Shown: in pieces, positions 36,101 to 46,667 of the stretch
Layout: every line of letters begins with the position of its first letter
How positions within the stretch are numbered: position 1 is the stretch's first letter
NCBI GenBank assembly: GCA_949825065.1
Contig: OX463847.1
Location: 37,877,042-37,941,041, forward strand
Reading direction: 5' to 3'
Length of the DNA: 64,000 nucleotides
Source of the DNA: Odontocerum albicorne
Lineage: Eukaryota; Arthropoda; Insecta; Trichoptera; Odontoceridae
The notes under the pieces: model-generated
Database searches by the model: none
Seen by the model: only the letters and a program-made list of their open reading frames with translations
What the model was told of the DNA's origin: nothing
Program-made: the position numbers and the translations under genes

Positions 36101-36790
36101 ATTATGCTTTTTAATGTGTAACATACTCGTATTAGAGTAAATGTTTTAGTAGAGTTTTTATGTGTATTAGAGTAAATGGACTGTAAACAAATACTTTTGT
36201 TTTAATTTTTCCAAAATTGTTATTTTTTGTATGTTTGGGCCTAGGTTCACTCGATCCTCGTTTTTATATGTATTAGTGGATGAATTTCACGAATATATTG
36301 TTGTTTAAATTTTTCAAAAAATGTAATTTTTTTTATGTTTGTGCCTTGGATTCCCTGAGCCTTGGCTGCTTCAAGTTTGTATTACATATATGTTATTTTG
36401 ATATTTCTTTGTATTATTATTGTGACAAATTGATTTTGTATTCATCTTCTTAATTTATGTTGCCTTATCCCATCCATTAGGAGGCGGCTTGGACCTTTTT
36501 CCTCCATCCCTCTCGATATCGCCAACCACTCGTAAATAGTCTGAGTCTCGTTATGTCCTTCTTCATTTGCTTATACAAGCTCTTGGGTCTAGCTCTGCGT
36601 CTAGGTCTAGGAAGTTCTCAATTCATGACTGTCTTTATATTTATGCTCACTCAAAATTCTAATTGGAGTATTACTATTGTAACTTTTTTAGTGGTCAATA
36701 AAATACCATATGGTAAAAAATATCATTTATATCATAGTTATATAAAATATATCTTACGTTAGCAACTTAAAGATATAAGAAGTACAGGAA
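36100..36790. other. AT-rich sequence with a weak internal duplication
   Basis: 36190-36280 and 36300-36380 share 'gtttgtgcctTGG/ggcctaggttc' type stretches in the same order, possibly an old tandem duplication. No gene recognised. Confidence 0.4.
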
Positions 36791-36804
36791 AGTGGTTTCA
36801 GTGA

Positions 36805-37460
36805 ATAACGTAAATGTGTACGTTATAGTAAGTCTAACAATAAAACCAGAAAGTTATTATTGTGCCAGCTGATGGAATTGGAGAGATGTTCCAAGAATAA
36901 ACGTAAATGTGTACGTTATAGTAAGTCTAACAATAAAACCAGAAAGTTATTATTGTGCCAGCTGATGGAATTGGAGAGATGTTCCAAGAATAAACGTAAA
37001 TGTGTACGTTATAGTAAGTCTAACAATAAAACCAGAAAGTTATTATTGTACCAGCTGATGGAATTGGAGAGATGTTCCAAGAATAAACGTAAATGTGTAC
37101 GTTATAGTAAGTCTAACAATAAAACCAGAAAGTTATTATTGTACCAGCTGATGGAATTGGAGAGATGTTCCAAGAATAAACGTAAATGTGTACGTTATAG
37201 TAAGTCTAACAATAAAACCAGAAAGTTATTATTGTACCAGCTGATGGAATTGGAGAGATGTTCCAAGAATAAACGTAAATGTGTACGTTATAGTAAGTCT
37301 AACAATAAAACCAGAAAGTTATTATTGTACCAGCTGATGGAATTGGAGAGATGTTCCAAGAATAAACGTAAATGTGTACGTTATAGTAAGTCTAACAATA
37401 AAACCAGAAAGTTATTATTATACCAACTGATGGAATTGGAGAGATGTTCCAAGAATAAAC
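36805..37460. repeat. 93-bp minisatellite, ~7 copies
   Basis: Each unit contains 'cagctgatggaattggag' and 'aacgtaaatgtgtacg' and repeats every 93 bp (cagctg at 36866, 36959, 37052 and so on) with almost no variation. Because 93 is 3 x 31, the + strand stays open for 221 codons (36860-37525) and would give a 31-residue Lys/Arg/Cys-rich repeat. The near-identity includes synonymous positions, so recent expansion explains it better than protein selection. Confidence 0.95.
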
Positions 37461-37479
37461 CTAACTGGAGCAATGTATG

Positions 37480-37750
37480 GTATATTACAAAGCGCACAAC
37501 ACAAAACGAAGCGGACGCGGACTAATGGCAGTGTGCGGTCTAGCGGTAGTCGGGGAAATGCGATCCCGTTTGTGTGCTTGTGTGCTTTATACTCGTTACT
37601 GGAGGACAATGACATATTTCCGCGAATAGTTTCGATAAACATGTATGTGACACATGTGTTAATCGACACTCATTTTTTGTATGTATTCGTTGGTATTTCT
37701 CCACATATCCACATAGCTAATGCGGATAAGTTATTTGAAAAGCCGGGGCA
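37480..37750. other. Short GC-richer, CpG-containing stretch
   Basis: Immediately after the 93-bp array, 37495-37630 has several CG dinucleotides ('gaagcggacgcggac', 'gtcggggaaatgcgatcccg') unlike the surrounding AT-rich DNA. No recognised protein or RNA. Confidence 0.3.
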
Positions 37751-37854
37751 CTAAATTGTCTTGTTTAATAAATTCTTCGGATTTTTAATCAGAAGAGAAG
37801 GCACATTACTCGGATGTTGCCATTGTACATGTTAAAAAAATTACTTATTTATTT

Positions 37855-38220
37855 TTTTAATTTATTTTACACATGACAAGAAATATACAGAATTGGCGAA
37901 AAAATAACAGGTAATTTAATTCGGACACACAAATTTAATGGCATTGTAATTTATTTTTATCAAACACTGTTTATTCCACTTTTTTATGACGGTATAACCC
38001 TACCGGTTTCAAGGCTTTCACCTCGTCTTGTTTGCGCTCCCCTGAAGATGAGGTGAAAGCCTTGAAACCGGTAGGGTTATACCGTCATAAAAAAAGTGGA
38101 ATAAACAGTGTTTGATAAAAATAAATTACAATGTCTTTAAACCTCCACAATGTTAATGCCTTAACTATAAACAACAAATTTAATGGATTTGGGTTTGTTG
38201 CCTTTCATTTGTCGTGTCCC
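37855..38220. repeat. Dispersed repeat D, copy 2, interrupted
   Basis: The repeat matching 34150-34330 is split: its left half is at 37855-37941 and its right half at 38175-38220. The palindromic element at 37942-38174 was inserted between them. Confidence 0.85.
37942..38174 (+). mobile_element. GAAACCGGTAG palindrome element with 12-bp target duplication
   Basis: A 233-bp insertion flanked by CAAATTTAATGG on both sides (37930-37941 and 38175-38186). Two near-perfect inverted arms (37943-38030 and 38043-38130) are followed by a 40-bp unpaired tail ('tctttaaacctccacaatg...'). On the + strand CTGAAGA (38042-38048) is followed after 15 nt by GAAAC (38064-38068), then by a CGGTA/TACCG hairpin (38069-38084). 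The inverted layout plus these core strings fit a terminal piece of a Penelope-like retroelement, but no reverse transcriptase is present, so this is inference. Confidence 0.85.
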
Positions 38221-39003
38221 TTAGCTTTTATAATTTTAACGAACTAAACCTGATTCAAGTTTATTTTTTAATATTCACATATTTTTACATAAAACAATTT
38301 TGTGTATAAGTCGTCTAAATAGACACAATGCTAGTTCTTAGACAACTGACTTAAATCCGCGGAGTGACCAAGTCCAAAAATCTAGTCACATTTTGTCAAG
38401 AAATCTTAGTTGAAATATCTGGGATGTTTTTTATTTTTTTTACCATAGGCTGCACAAACACAAACCATAGGCGGCACAAACATTTTTTTTTTACTGAACC
38501 AGATAAAAGATGTCCGATTGGAGGACAGAGAAAACACATAAACATTTTGAAATCTGGAAATATTGAAACCATAACTTAAAAAAAAAAGAAAATCTATTCA
38601 TTAATCTTCAAATCATGCTTTAATTATAATAAAAATAATCAGAACGATAAATGACTATAAATTTAAATACACAATATTCAAACATCTATGATGCTTCAGT
38701 TTATAAAAATATTCCGCCAAAGATCAAGTTAAACAAGATATACAAAGCTTCAGCATCTATAATATTATCATCAGCATCTTCAAAATATTCGCATCATCAA
38801 TTTGGACATGCTGGAAGTACAACGTACGAAAGAAAAAGTAAAATCTATCTATATTTTGTGAGTGGTCAAAGATTACTTTTAATATATATCTCATTATCCT
38901 CTAAGCCAGTGGTTGTCAAACTCAATAAGGATGTGAGCTGCTTTCGGAAATTGAAATTATCGGGTGAGCTAATATATTTATACATATTCCTTCTTTATAA
39001 TTT
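38220..39003. other. AT-rich sequence without recognised gene
   Basis: A frame of 71 codons at 38364-38579 and the start of a frame at 38651 have no recognisable domain. The latter only appears long because it runs into the following minisatellite. Confidence 0.5.
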
Positions 39004-39600
39004 TTTATCGTCGTCCTTTATCCTAAAATCGTCCTTTATCCTACCATACACAATATTATTATATTCATCGTCCTTTATCCTACCATACACAATATTATTA
39101 TATTCATCGTCCTTTATCCTACCATACACAATATTATTATATTCATCGTCCTTTATCCTACCATACACAATATTATACATCGTCCTTTATCCTACCATAC
39201 ACAATATTATTATATTCATCGTCCTTTATCCTACCATACACAATATTATTATATTCATCGTCCTTTATTCTACCATACACAATATTATAGATCGTCCTTT
39301 ATCCTACCATACACAATATTATTATATTCATCGTCCTTTATCCTACCATACACAATATTATTATATTCATCGTCCTTTATCCTACCATACACAATATTAT
39401 TATATTCATCGTCCTTTATCCTACCATACACAATATTATACATCGTCCTTTATCCTACCATACACAATATTATTATATTCATCGTCCTTTATCCTACCAT
39501 ACACAATATTATTATATTCATCGTCCTTTATCCTACCATACACAATATTATACATCGTCCTTTATCCTACCATACACAATATTATTATATTACTTCAAAT
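39004..39600. repeat. 39/34-bp minisatellite, ~16 copies
   Basis: Repeats of 'tcgtcctttatcctacca' followed by 'tacacaatatta'. Most intervals are 39 bp, and every few copies one is 34 bp (for example 39146 to 39180), lacking part of 'ttatattca'. Short units recur at spaced intervals, so a multi-copy block was itself duplicated. Confidence 0.95.
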
Positions 39601-39947
39601 AAATTAGAACATCGGACTTTCAATAAAACATAAAATGCGTACTTTAATTATTTATTTATAAAAAAATAATAATTTAAAAATATCTTGAAATAAGTGAGTA
39701 ACAGTAAATATAATTTGTGAAAAGAATTAGTGGCATTCACTTTCCTCCACATTTTTTTTCGGTGAGTACCTTGTCACTCCCATCCGAATACAATTATCAA
39801 GATGTACTTTAAGTGGATTAAACAGTGCTTTGCTACATAAATCATAAAAGCTTATTTCACGAAAAAAATGTTACTGACGAATTATTAATTTACATCATCG
39901 ATATTTGAAAAAAAAATATTTCAAATAATAAAACTAAACTGTTCAAT

Positions 39948-40195
39948 AAAATCAGACTACTTTTATGTTTTACTACCAAGTCCAACATAAAATCAGACGA
40001 CTTTTATGTTTTACTACCGAGTTCAACATACAATCAGATGACTTTTATATTTTACTACCGAGTTCAACATAAAATCGGACGACTTAAATGTTTTACTACC
40101 GAGTACAACATAAAATCAGACGACTTTTATGTTTTACTACCGAGTCCAACATAAAATCAGACGACTTTTATGTTTTAATATCGAGTTCAACATAA
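39948..40195. repeat. 41-bp minisatellite, 6 copies
   Basis: Units begin 'aaaatcagacgactttta' at 39948, 39989, 40030, 40071, 40112 and 40153, with scattered substitutions ('accaag/accgag', 'tcc/ttc'). Confidence 0.93.
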
Positions 40196-40444
40196 AATAT
40201 ATACTGTCAAAAGCTGACGAATGCTTTCAGTTTCTTTGGAACCTCCTGAAAATGAAGTTTCTTCATAAAGAATTTCCGTGAACCAATACTGAAAGAAATT
40301 CGTAATAGTTTCCTCGTTACTTGGAAATTGTGTGATTAAGAACAGCTTTATCAGAATATCTATCTCCTCTTGCCATCCATTTCTAATATCATATTAATGA
40401 TGACTGGATGATTGAGTGGAAAGTGATGGAATATCGTAATGTGT

Positions 40445-40512
40445 GTAGATTGGAATGAAAGTAGATTGTGAAGTAGATTGGAATGAAAAATGTGAAGTAG
40501 ATTGGAATGAAA
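40445..40512. repeat. Short tandem repeat of 'gtagattggaatgaaa'
   Basis: Three copies of 'gtagattggaatgaaa' with variable spacing. Too short to classify further. Confidence 0.8.
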
Positions 40513-40704
40513 AAAAAATATTTGACTACCTTCGTAGTATTGTTAGTAAGCCTATCTTCCTACTCGGGTTTAATATTTTAGTGCCCAATTTTTCAAAAAG
40601 GGTCCGTTTTTTGTGATCTAGTAAATAATACGATTGACTTCCTACCGTGGAGTTCAGGTTCGATTGTTGATAGTAACCGTAAAAAGAAGGTTCTAACCTG
40701 AGTT

Positions 40705-40905
40705 CGTCTAGTAACAACGCTAACACACGTAACATTTACGTCTAGTAACAACGCTAACACACGTAACATTTACGTCTAGTAACAATGCTAACACACGTAA
40801 CACTTACGTCTAGTAATAACGCTAACATACGTAACACGTCTAGTAACCACGCTAACACACGTAACACTTACGTCTAGTAACAACGCTAACACACGTAAAA
40901 TTATT
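40705..40905. repeat. 34-bp minisatellite, ~6 copies
   Basis: Units 'cgtctagtaacaacgctaac' start at 40705, 40739, 40773 and 40807, then at irregular spacing to about 40905. One copy is shortened. Confidence 0.93.
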
Positions 40906-40929
40906 GCTACCTTTTCTCGTGCATGGTAT

Positions 40930-41320
40930 TGTTAATACGTGCAATTGTTAGAATACGGAGTGATATGGTTAAGGATGAATATTAACTTTAGAGTGATGTG
41001 TTGAGTAATATAAAAAAATACTCTGAGACAGTATGAGAACATGAATCGAATCAGTCAAGAATGACCAACTAAACAATATATACAATGCAAATGTGAATGG
41101 AAGGCGGGGTAGAGAAAGACTAAAAAAAATACGGTTGGATCAAGTGAATGCTATTTTAAAAAGGAACATGTATGTTAAAAATTAAGATAAATTGTATGGG
41201 TTGTATAAGAAAGTGTATGAATGCAGAAGAGGTGAAAGATGTGTGCAGTGAGTGGAATTTTTGGTGCGCTCTTCTCTCTGCCTACCCCAGTAGAGAAACG
41301 TTATGATAATATGTATGTTT
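40930..41320 (+). mobile_element. Non-LTR 3' fragment (GRGRPRK type)
   Basis: The + strand carries 'ggcggggtagagaaagactaa' (decayed GRGRPRK), 'tacggttggatcaagtgaatg' (VWLDQVN) and 'tgtatgaatgcagaagaggtg' (CMNAEEV). Frameshifted. Confidence 0.75.
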
Positions 41321-41820
41321 TTATTATTAATAATATTATAGAAAACTTTTACGCATACTAAAGTGTATCACCAACATTCGGACTCAGAAACGGAAAAATG
41401 AAATGAATTTGGTTTTAATATCTTTTTAGTTAGTTTGAAGAGTTAGCCAAATGAAAAATTGTTTGTATTAGATTCAAGGGAAATTACAAAAAAAATCTAT
41501 TCAATTTTCAGTCAGCCTTTATTTAAATTGGTGACCAAAATCTGTCTACATGATAAGGTAGCTTTTTTATTTGAATTAAATATTTACTGTCCAATATACT
41601 ATAAACAGTGAACGGGAATATAATTTATTTTCATACTTTCGTGTACAATACGATACGATAGGCTATCAACGTTTCGATAACAAGAGGATTAACTTTTAAG
41701 TCGATCGGCAGGCTTAATTTTCTGCTACCTTTGGTTAGGAATTTTATACAGCATTTTTTGCGTTACTTAAAAGCGCGTTAAGAATTAATGATAAGCAGTA
41801 TATAAGCTACAGAAAAAAAA
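41320..41820. other. AT-rich sequence without recognised gene
   Basis: Nothing recognised. Confidence 0.5.
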
Positions 41821-41824
41821 TTAG

Positions 41825-41940
41825 ATGTAAGATGGTCTAACAGAACCAATCCGGAATTGAATCCGCTAGGATTCGAGTTTAAAGCGCCCGCTTGCTTAAA
41901 ATGAATGCTAACCGTTAGTCCTCGGACGCCGACAATTTAA
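41825..41940 (-). mobile_element. tRNA-derived SINE head
   Basis: On the minus strand: 'gtccgaggactaacggttagcattc...', then 'gaatcctagcggattcaattcc' with a B-box-like end. Same family as 21230 by its 'ggattcaattcc'. Confidence 0.55.
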
Positions 41941-41944
41941 TAAC

Positions 41945-42860
41945 ACAGACCATGATTATAATAATGTCTGAATACAAAATGTTTTAAAAGTTTCAAATTC
42001 AATCGTAAAGAACTCGATTTTCGACTTTTTGTTTCAGTTCTGAAAAAGGTTTTCGACTTACCAGAATTATTTCTATAGTACATGATTTCCATGACAGGGG
42101 GGATGAAGAGTAATGAATCTACTCTTATCACACATACCCTTCATTTGTCATATTTTTTTAAGGGTTTGGAAATGAAACTTTTACGGGATTTGTGTTATTT
42201 TTTTTTCATACAAACCATTGTTAAAGGTATGAATTAATTTTGTTTTTAATATATCTAAATTCTTCTTCTCACTGTGTGGTCTCTAAATTCCTAAGTTTGC
42301 AAGAATGCGACTGAATACATTTAACACCAATGAAACATTAATGAATTTCCCATACCACCCAGTACATTGGAAAATGTTATTAATTAATTCGAATAATTAT
42401 AATAATCATGAAAAAATACGTAACGCCATTTAGAGAATATACTTTATTTAATGGCGCTCCAACTTGATATACGAATACACTATTATTGAAAGAATAAAAG
42501 TAGTACAAAATAAAATAAATGTTAAACTGACATCTGTGATCTGAATATGATACATTTTTTATCTCGTTTTTTCCCCGTTGACGCGTCATTATGGTCTTTG
42601 GCCATAAATAATTAAAATTAAAAAAGATACATTTTACTCAGACAAGTAAATATAATTGAATTATTTCACGCTTTATGTAAACACTGAAAAATGAACAGCG
42701 ATAATTTGTACATTAAGGGATTCAATTGAAATTTAAATACAACTCAAATTAGTGTCAAAACAAATTAAAATTAAATATTACAATTAAGTATATTTTATTA
42801 TAGAAAATACACTGTTGATTGATTCAAATTGATAAATGCTAAAATATATATTTTTAAATA
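41945..42860. other. AT-rich sequence without recognised gene
   Basis: Frames up to 69 codons without recognisable motifs. Confidence 0.5.
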
Positions 42861-42864
42861 TAAT

Positions 42865-43035
42865 GTATAGTTAAGGCATTTACAATGTGGATGTTTAAAG
42901 ACATTGTTATTTGTTTTATCAAACACTGTTAATCCACATTTTGTATCGGTACACCCCTACTGGTTTCAAGGCTTTCCCCTTATCATCGGGTTATACCGTT
43001 ACATACAGTGGAATAAACAGTGTTAGATAAAACAA
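42865..43035 (-). mobile_element. GAAACCGGTAG palindrome family, copy on the minus strand
   Basis: The family tail ('atagttaaggcatttacaatg') leads, followed by 'tatcaaacactgttaatccac' and, in inverted form at the right, 'gtggaataaacagtgttagata'. The centre is mostly lost. Confidence 0.75.
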
Positions 43036-43079
43036 ATCACAAAAAATAATTTTATTTTTTCTTGAATCCTAAAAAAGAC

Positions 43080-43240
43080 GCTTGTTTCATTTTGTGGTGT
43101 CATGTTTATATTTTTTTAATAAAATAAATAAAACTATTTTATTAATTTTGTTTATACCACTGTTTTATTTGAGTTCACTTGAAACCAGTAGTGAACTCAA
43201 ATAAAAAATAAGTGTTTTGTTTTTATTATTAAAAATGGAT
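43080..43240. mobile_element. Fold-back relic related to the 11570 element
   Basis: Contains 'tttgagttcacttgaaaccagtagtgaactcaaa', a compact inverted repeat with a GAAACCAGTAG core, and the flank 'cattttgtggtgtcatgtt' also found before the 11570 element. Confidence 0.6.
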
Positions 43241-43910
43241 ATATAGTATGTTATTAATTTACATATTAAAAAAATTGAACACGTTAGAATACTCGGTATA
43301 CACGTATATTTGTATATCATTTGTTTTCATCTTCAGTACTCGTGATTCTTTACCTAATTTATACTTTTCATTTTAAAATTTGGATACTAATTAGCCTACC
43401 AATTAATATAGCTTTTATGAATGTACAAAAAACCTCCATAACCCTCGTTAAATTTTAACGATATTATAATAACATCCCCTATTACACATAATTGTATAAA
43501 AAATTGAAAATATGTAGATTATCACTTGTTTGGAACTGTAAAAGAAGCGGTCAAATTTCCATATTAACTGCCTTTATATATCGGCAAAAAGGGTTTTCGT
43601 ATCGTTTGGTTTTCTTCAGTTTTTGTACGGTTATTATGGTTGTTAGCCTGCCAGAAAATAATTATCTTGTTTGCTTTTTGTATCACAAATGTCCGCTAAC
43701 GTGGGGATATCCGGCGGCCATAATGCCAGTGGATGTTTTTATGTGGGGATATTGTGTCGAGGGTGAATGTATTTATTTATATATATTGTCTTTACATGGC
43801 AAGCTATCTGTGGTTTTCATGCCAGAGATGTTTCTAATACAAATTCAAATGCTGAAAAGTTCCTGAACAAATGCCAAAACCTATACCTATTTTTCAAAAA
43901 ACTTTAAAAA
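43240..43910. other. AT-rich sequence with an unrecognised 124-codon frame
   Basis: 43492-43866 is open on the + strand. It has several Cys and aromatic residues (around CPLTWGYPAAIMPVDVFMWGY) but no known domain. I cannot distinguish it from a chance frame. Confidence 0.3.
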
Positions 43911-43914
43911 AACA

Positions 43915-44345
43915 TACATACATATCAACAACATACCGTCTCCCCGTTGGGGTAGACAAGAGAAGAGAGAGCGCCAGACTTTCTTATCGCGACACACATA
44001 CCTGTATTGTATTTTATTACACTTTCGTTGTATGTACCTGGTGGGTTTATTGCCATGTGACAATATTTTTCAATCAACAAGACTTTCAGTGAAAACCAGA
44101 TTTTTTTTCTTAAATCTAGGTACTAGCGGGACTCGACCCGCAACCTCTTGGCTGGGAGAAAGGCGTCTTATCAATTAGTCCACGGAGGTCGTCTTTCGTA
44201 CGTTATCATATAGCTACTATGATTCTTGTGACTTTAACATTCCGTTTTTTTATAAATATCATTTACTTGATCCATCCATACTTTATATTCCTTGGTATTC
44301 CTCTTCCACGCGTTCTATTCCCATTTGCACAATGTTTGTTTTGTT
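43915..44345 (-). mobile_element. Non-LTR fragment (GRGRPRK type) with a SINE inside
   Basis: 43925-44010 and 44200-44345 carry minus-strand pieces of the family ('ccccgttggggtagac', 'cttgatccatccatactttata'). The SINE at 44038-44192 lies between them, which suggests insertion into the older fragment. Confidence 0.6.
44038..44192 (-). mobile_element. tRNA-derived SINE, nearly full length
   Basis: On the minus strand: 'gacctccgtggactaattgataagacgcc', B box 'gcgggtcgagtcccgc', middle 'tctggttttcactgaaagtcttgttg' and tail 'ttgtcacatggcaataaacccacc'. Same family and layout as 35753-35938, more diverged. Confidence 0.85.
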
Positions 44346-44399
44346 AATTTTTTTAACAAGAGTCGGTTATTTTATATTGTATAATAATCAATATTAATA

Positions 44400-44640
44400 A
44401 CTTTAACAAAACGAACGAATGTGTGTAGAAGGCGTAGTAGAGGAAGATTAAGGTAAGTAGGGTTAGATTGAGTGAATGATTTTTCGAAAGAAGGAAATGT
44501 AATAAGTCAAAAAAATCATAAGAGTTGTATGAGAAGGTGTATGGATGAAGAAAAGGTGAAAAATGTATGTCGCGATAGGAAATACTGGCGCTCTCTCCTC
44601 TGCCTTTCCCGGTATGAAAGCGGCGTGATGGTATGTATGT
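44400..44640 (+). mobile_element. Non-LTR 3' fragment (GRGRPRK type)
   Basis: 'ggcgtagtagaggaagatt' (GRGR), 'gggttagattgagtgaatg' (LDxVN) and 'tgtatggatgaagaaaagg' (CMDEEKV), followed by 'tgtcgcgataggaaatactgg' in order. Confidence 0.75.
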
Positions 44641-44739
44641 ATTTAATATAATTAATTGAAGCTAAATAAATATTCATGCTTTGTAATCGTCACATAAAAA
44701 GAGTTCCGTATATTTGAATTTGTTTTCTGATTACCCACC

Positions 44740-44880
44740 AATTCCGTAATGTTTGGGAATTGATGTTATGACTAGGTGGAAAAAGTGCCTGTATTTTTCG
44801 AGGGAAGTAGCACAGCGCAGGGTTCGAACCGTCGACCTTCCGCACAAAAGTCCAGTGCATTACCGCGCGGCCATGCACTT
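44740..44880 (-). mobile_element. tRNA-derived SINE, second family
   Basis: The minus-strand head 'gtgcatggccgcgcggtaatgcac' (A box) followed by 'gacggttcgaaccc' (B box) differs from the main SINE family. Its 3' part ('gaattggtgggtaatcagaa') is unrelated to the LINE tail. Confidence 0.75.
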
Positions 44881-45199
44881 CACCATAAATATATATATTT
44901 TTGCTTGTTAACGCCTTCTTTTACTTTGGAATGAATATCAGTCAACCTGTTATGTAAGTTCAAGGGAAACACAATTTTGATAAAAAATTAACCGTTAGAG
45001 AATATGTTTCTCTGTTTTGAAACGGCGTTGTTATTTTTTTATACATATACTCGTATATTATAGTATTGAACTAAATTTGAGGAACATTTACTTTTATTTT
45101 TTTAACTGAGATTACGTAAAGATTTTTTCCTTCTTTCACTCATTTGTTTAGTACATTACCACTCAATATCATTCAATTGTATGGTATCCCTAATTATGA

Positions 45200-45470
45200 G
45201 TTGAGTTGATATTATTTCTGAAGTTTGTGCATGAAGAATAAATGAAAGACTAACGAAACAAATATACTGTACAAATGTGATAGTAAGTCATGGTAGAGGA
45301 CGATTAATAAAAGTATGGTTGGATCAAGTGAATGCAATTTTGAAAGAAAGAAATGTAAAAAGTTATTTGGAATTAGAAGAGGCGACAGACGTGTGTCGCG
45401 AAAGGGAAGTAAAGCGCTCTGTCATCTTAACCCACCCCGAAAAATAAACGTTGTGATGGTATGTATATAT
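45200..45470 (+). mobile_element. Non-LTR 3' fragment (GRGRPRK type)
   Basis: 'aatgaaagactaacgaaacaaata' (NERLTKQIY), 'ggtagaggacgatta' (GRGRL), 'tatggttggatcaagtgaatgcaat' (VWLDQVNAI) and an EEATDVCRERE-like stretch in shifted frame. Confidence 0.8.
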
Positions 45471-45479
45471 CTATTTTTG

Positions 45480-45650
45480 TGTCTTCTTTTTGTTTTACCG
45501 ATTACTTTTCTAAATATCATGGGACCTTTATTATTGGTTTACTGAGAAACATTCTTATGAATTATATTGTATTGTAAAGTTCTAGAATAAAATAAAATAA
45601 TATAAAATATGTCGGATTCAATAATGTAGATATGAACAATAGAGATGAGC
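45480..45650. other. Short unassigned stretch
   Basis: Nothing recognised. Confidence 0.4.
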
Positions 45651-45654
45651 AATT

Positions 45655-45740
45655 AATTAGTAAAGCGCGGGTCTCTATCCAGGGACCTTCAGCACGGAAG
45701 TCGAATGCTTTACTGTACAGTCATGCAATTTCCAATACAA
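45655..45740 (-). mobile_element. tRNA-like SINE of the second family, decayed
   Basis: The minus strand reads 'catgactgtacagtaaagc...cttccgtgctgaaggtc', aligning with 44815-44880 over the head. Confidence 0.55.
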
Positions 45741-46665
45741 ATATAAAAACATTGGTCGCTATGATGACACATTTTTTAAAATATTTAAACTTTACTTTGG
45801 TGTACGCTCTGGGTTTTGTTTAATTTTTCTGAATATATTATTTTTTTGGAAAATAATTTTCAGTATACTATAGCTTTTAATGGTATCACTGATGATTTAA
45901 TCGCGTATACCGTAAATTATCGACAATAAGGTGATTATATTTTAACATGGCTAATGATATGGCAATACCGCGTAAAACGAGCTTATAATAATTATTATTT
46001 CAACAAATTATTATTATTGACCGTTTTTTTCCCCAGCAATTGAGACACTTGGCTTTTGAAGTATACGTCATGTTTATCTGGATTCTAAACATTGATCGTG
46101 GCTTCATCATTTTTTATTAATAAAATAAATTAATAATTCAAAGAGCGCATTAGTAAATTAGATAATATGTAATCGGCGATGATTGCTGTAGAGTTTTAGT
46201 CACCTGATCGTCAGTGCTGCTTTTATATAGATGGTGCCCCTAGACAGTTGACAACTTACGCCCCCACTCCATCCTCAATACGTAATTGAAAAAATCTTTC
46301 CGTTTCTGATGATGACTTGCAGTAATTTGCACCTCGCAACAAAATTTGCATCTCACTTTATTCTTCACAAATACATATCCACGATGTCATTGATGTCCAG
46401 ATTCTGTTTTATCTTTGCGTGGATCATATATGTATTTAATTGTTTTACTTATGAAAAAAACTCCGTTCCGTGGCACATTTATTATTGGTGTGCATGAAAT
46501 AATGTAAACAATATATTTGAATAAACCATTAAAATTTTATTTTGTTTATTATTAGGTTATTGAGATGTATCATTGAAGTCGTGATTATGATAAGATTTTA
46601 AATGTGAATTGAAGTGAAATCATTTTTTCATAAAATATTCATCTAAATCTTTCTTATAAAAAAAT
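45740..46665. other. AT-rich sequence without recognised gene
   Basis: No domain-bearing frames or paired element ends. Confidence 0.5.
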
Positions 46666-46667
46666 AA

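Noticed and set aside
38651..39607. 318-codon open frame on the plus strand
   Set aside because: Most of it is the 39/34-bp minisatellite read through in changing frames; the non-repeat start has no known domain.
43492..43866. 124-codon open frame as a gene
   Set aside because: No recognisable domain, no supporting promoter or splice signals, and similar lengths arise by chance in the window.
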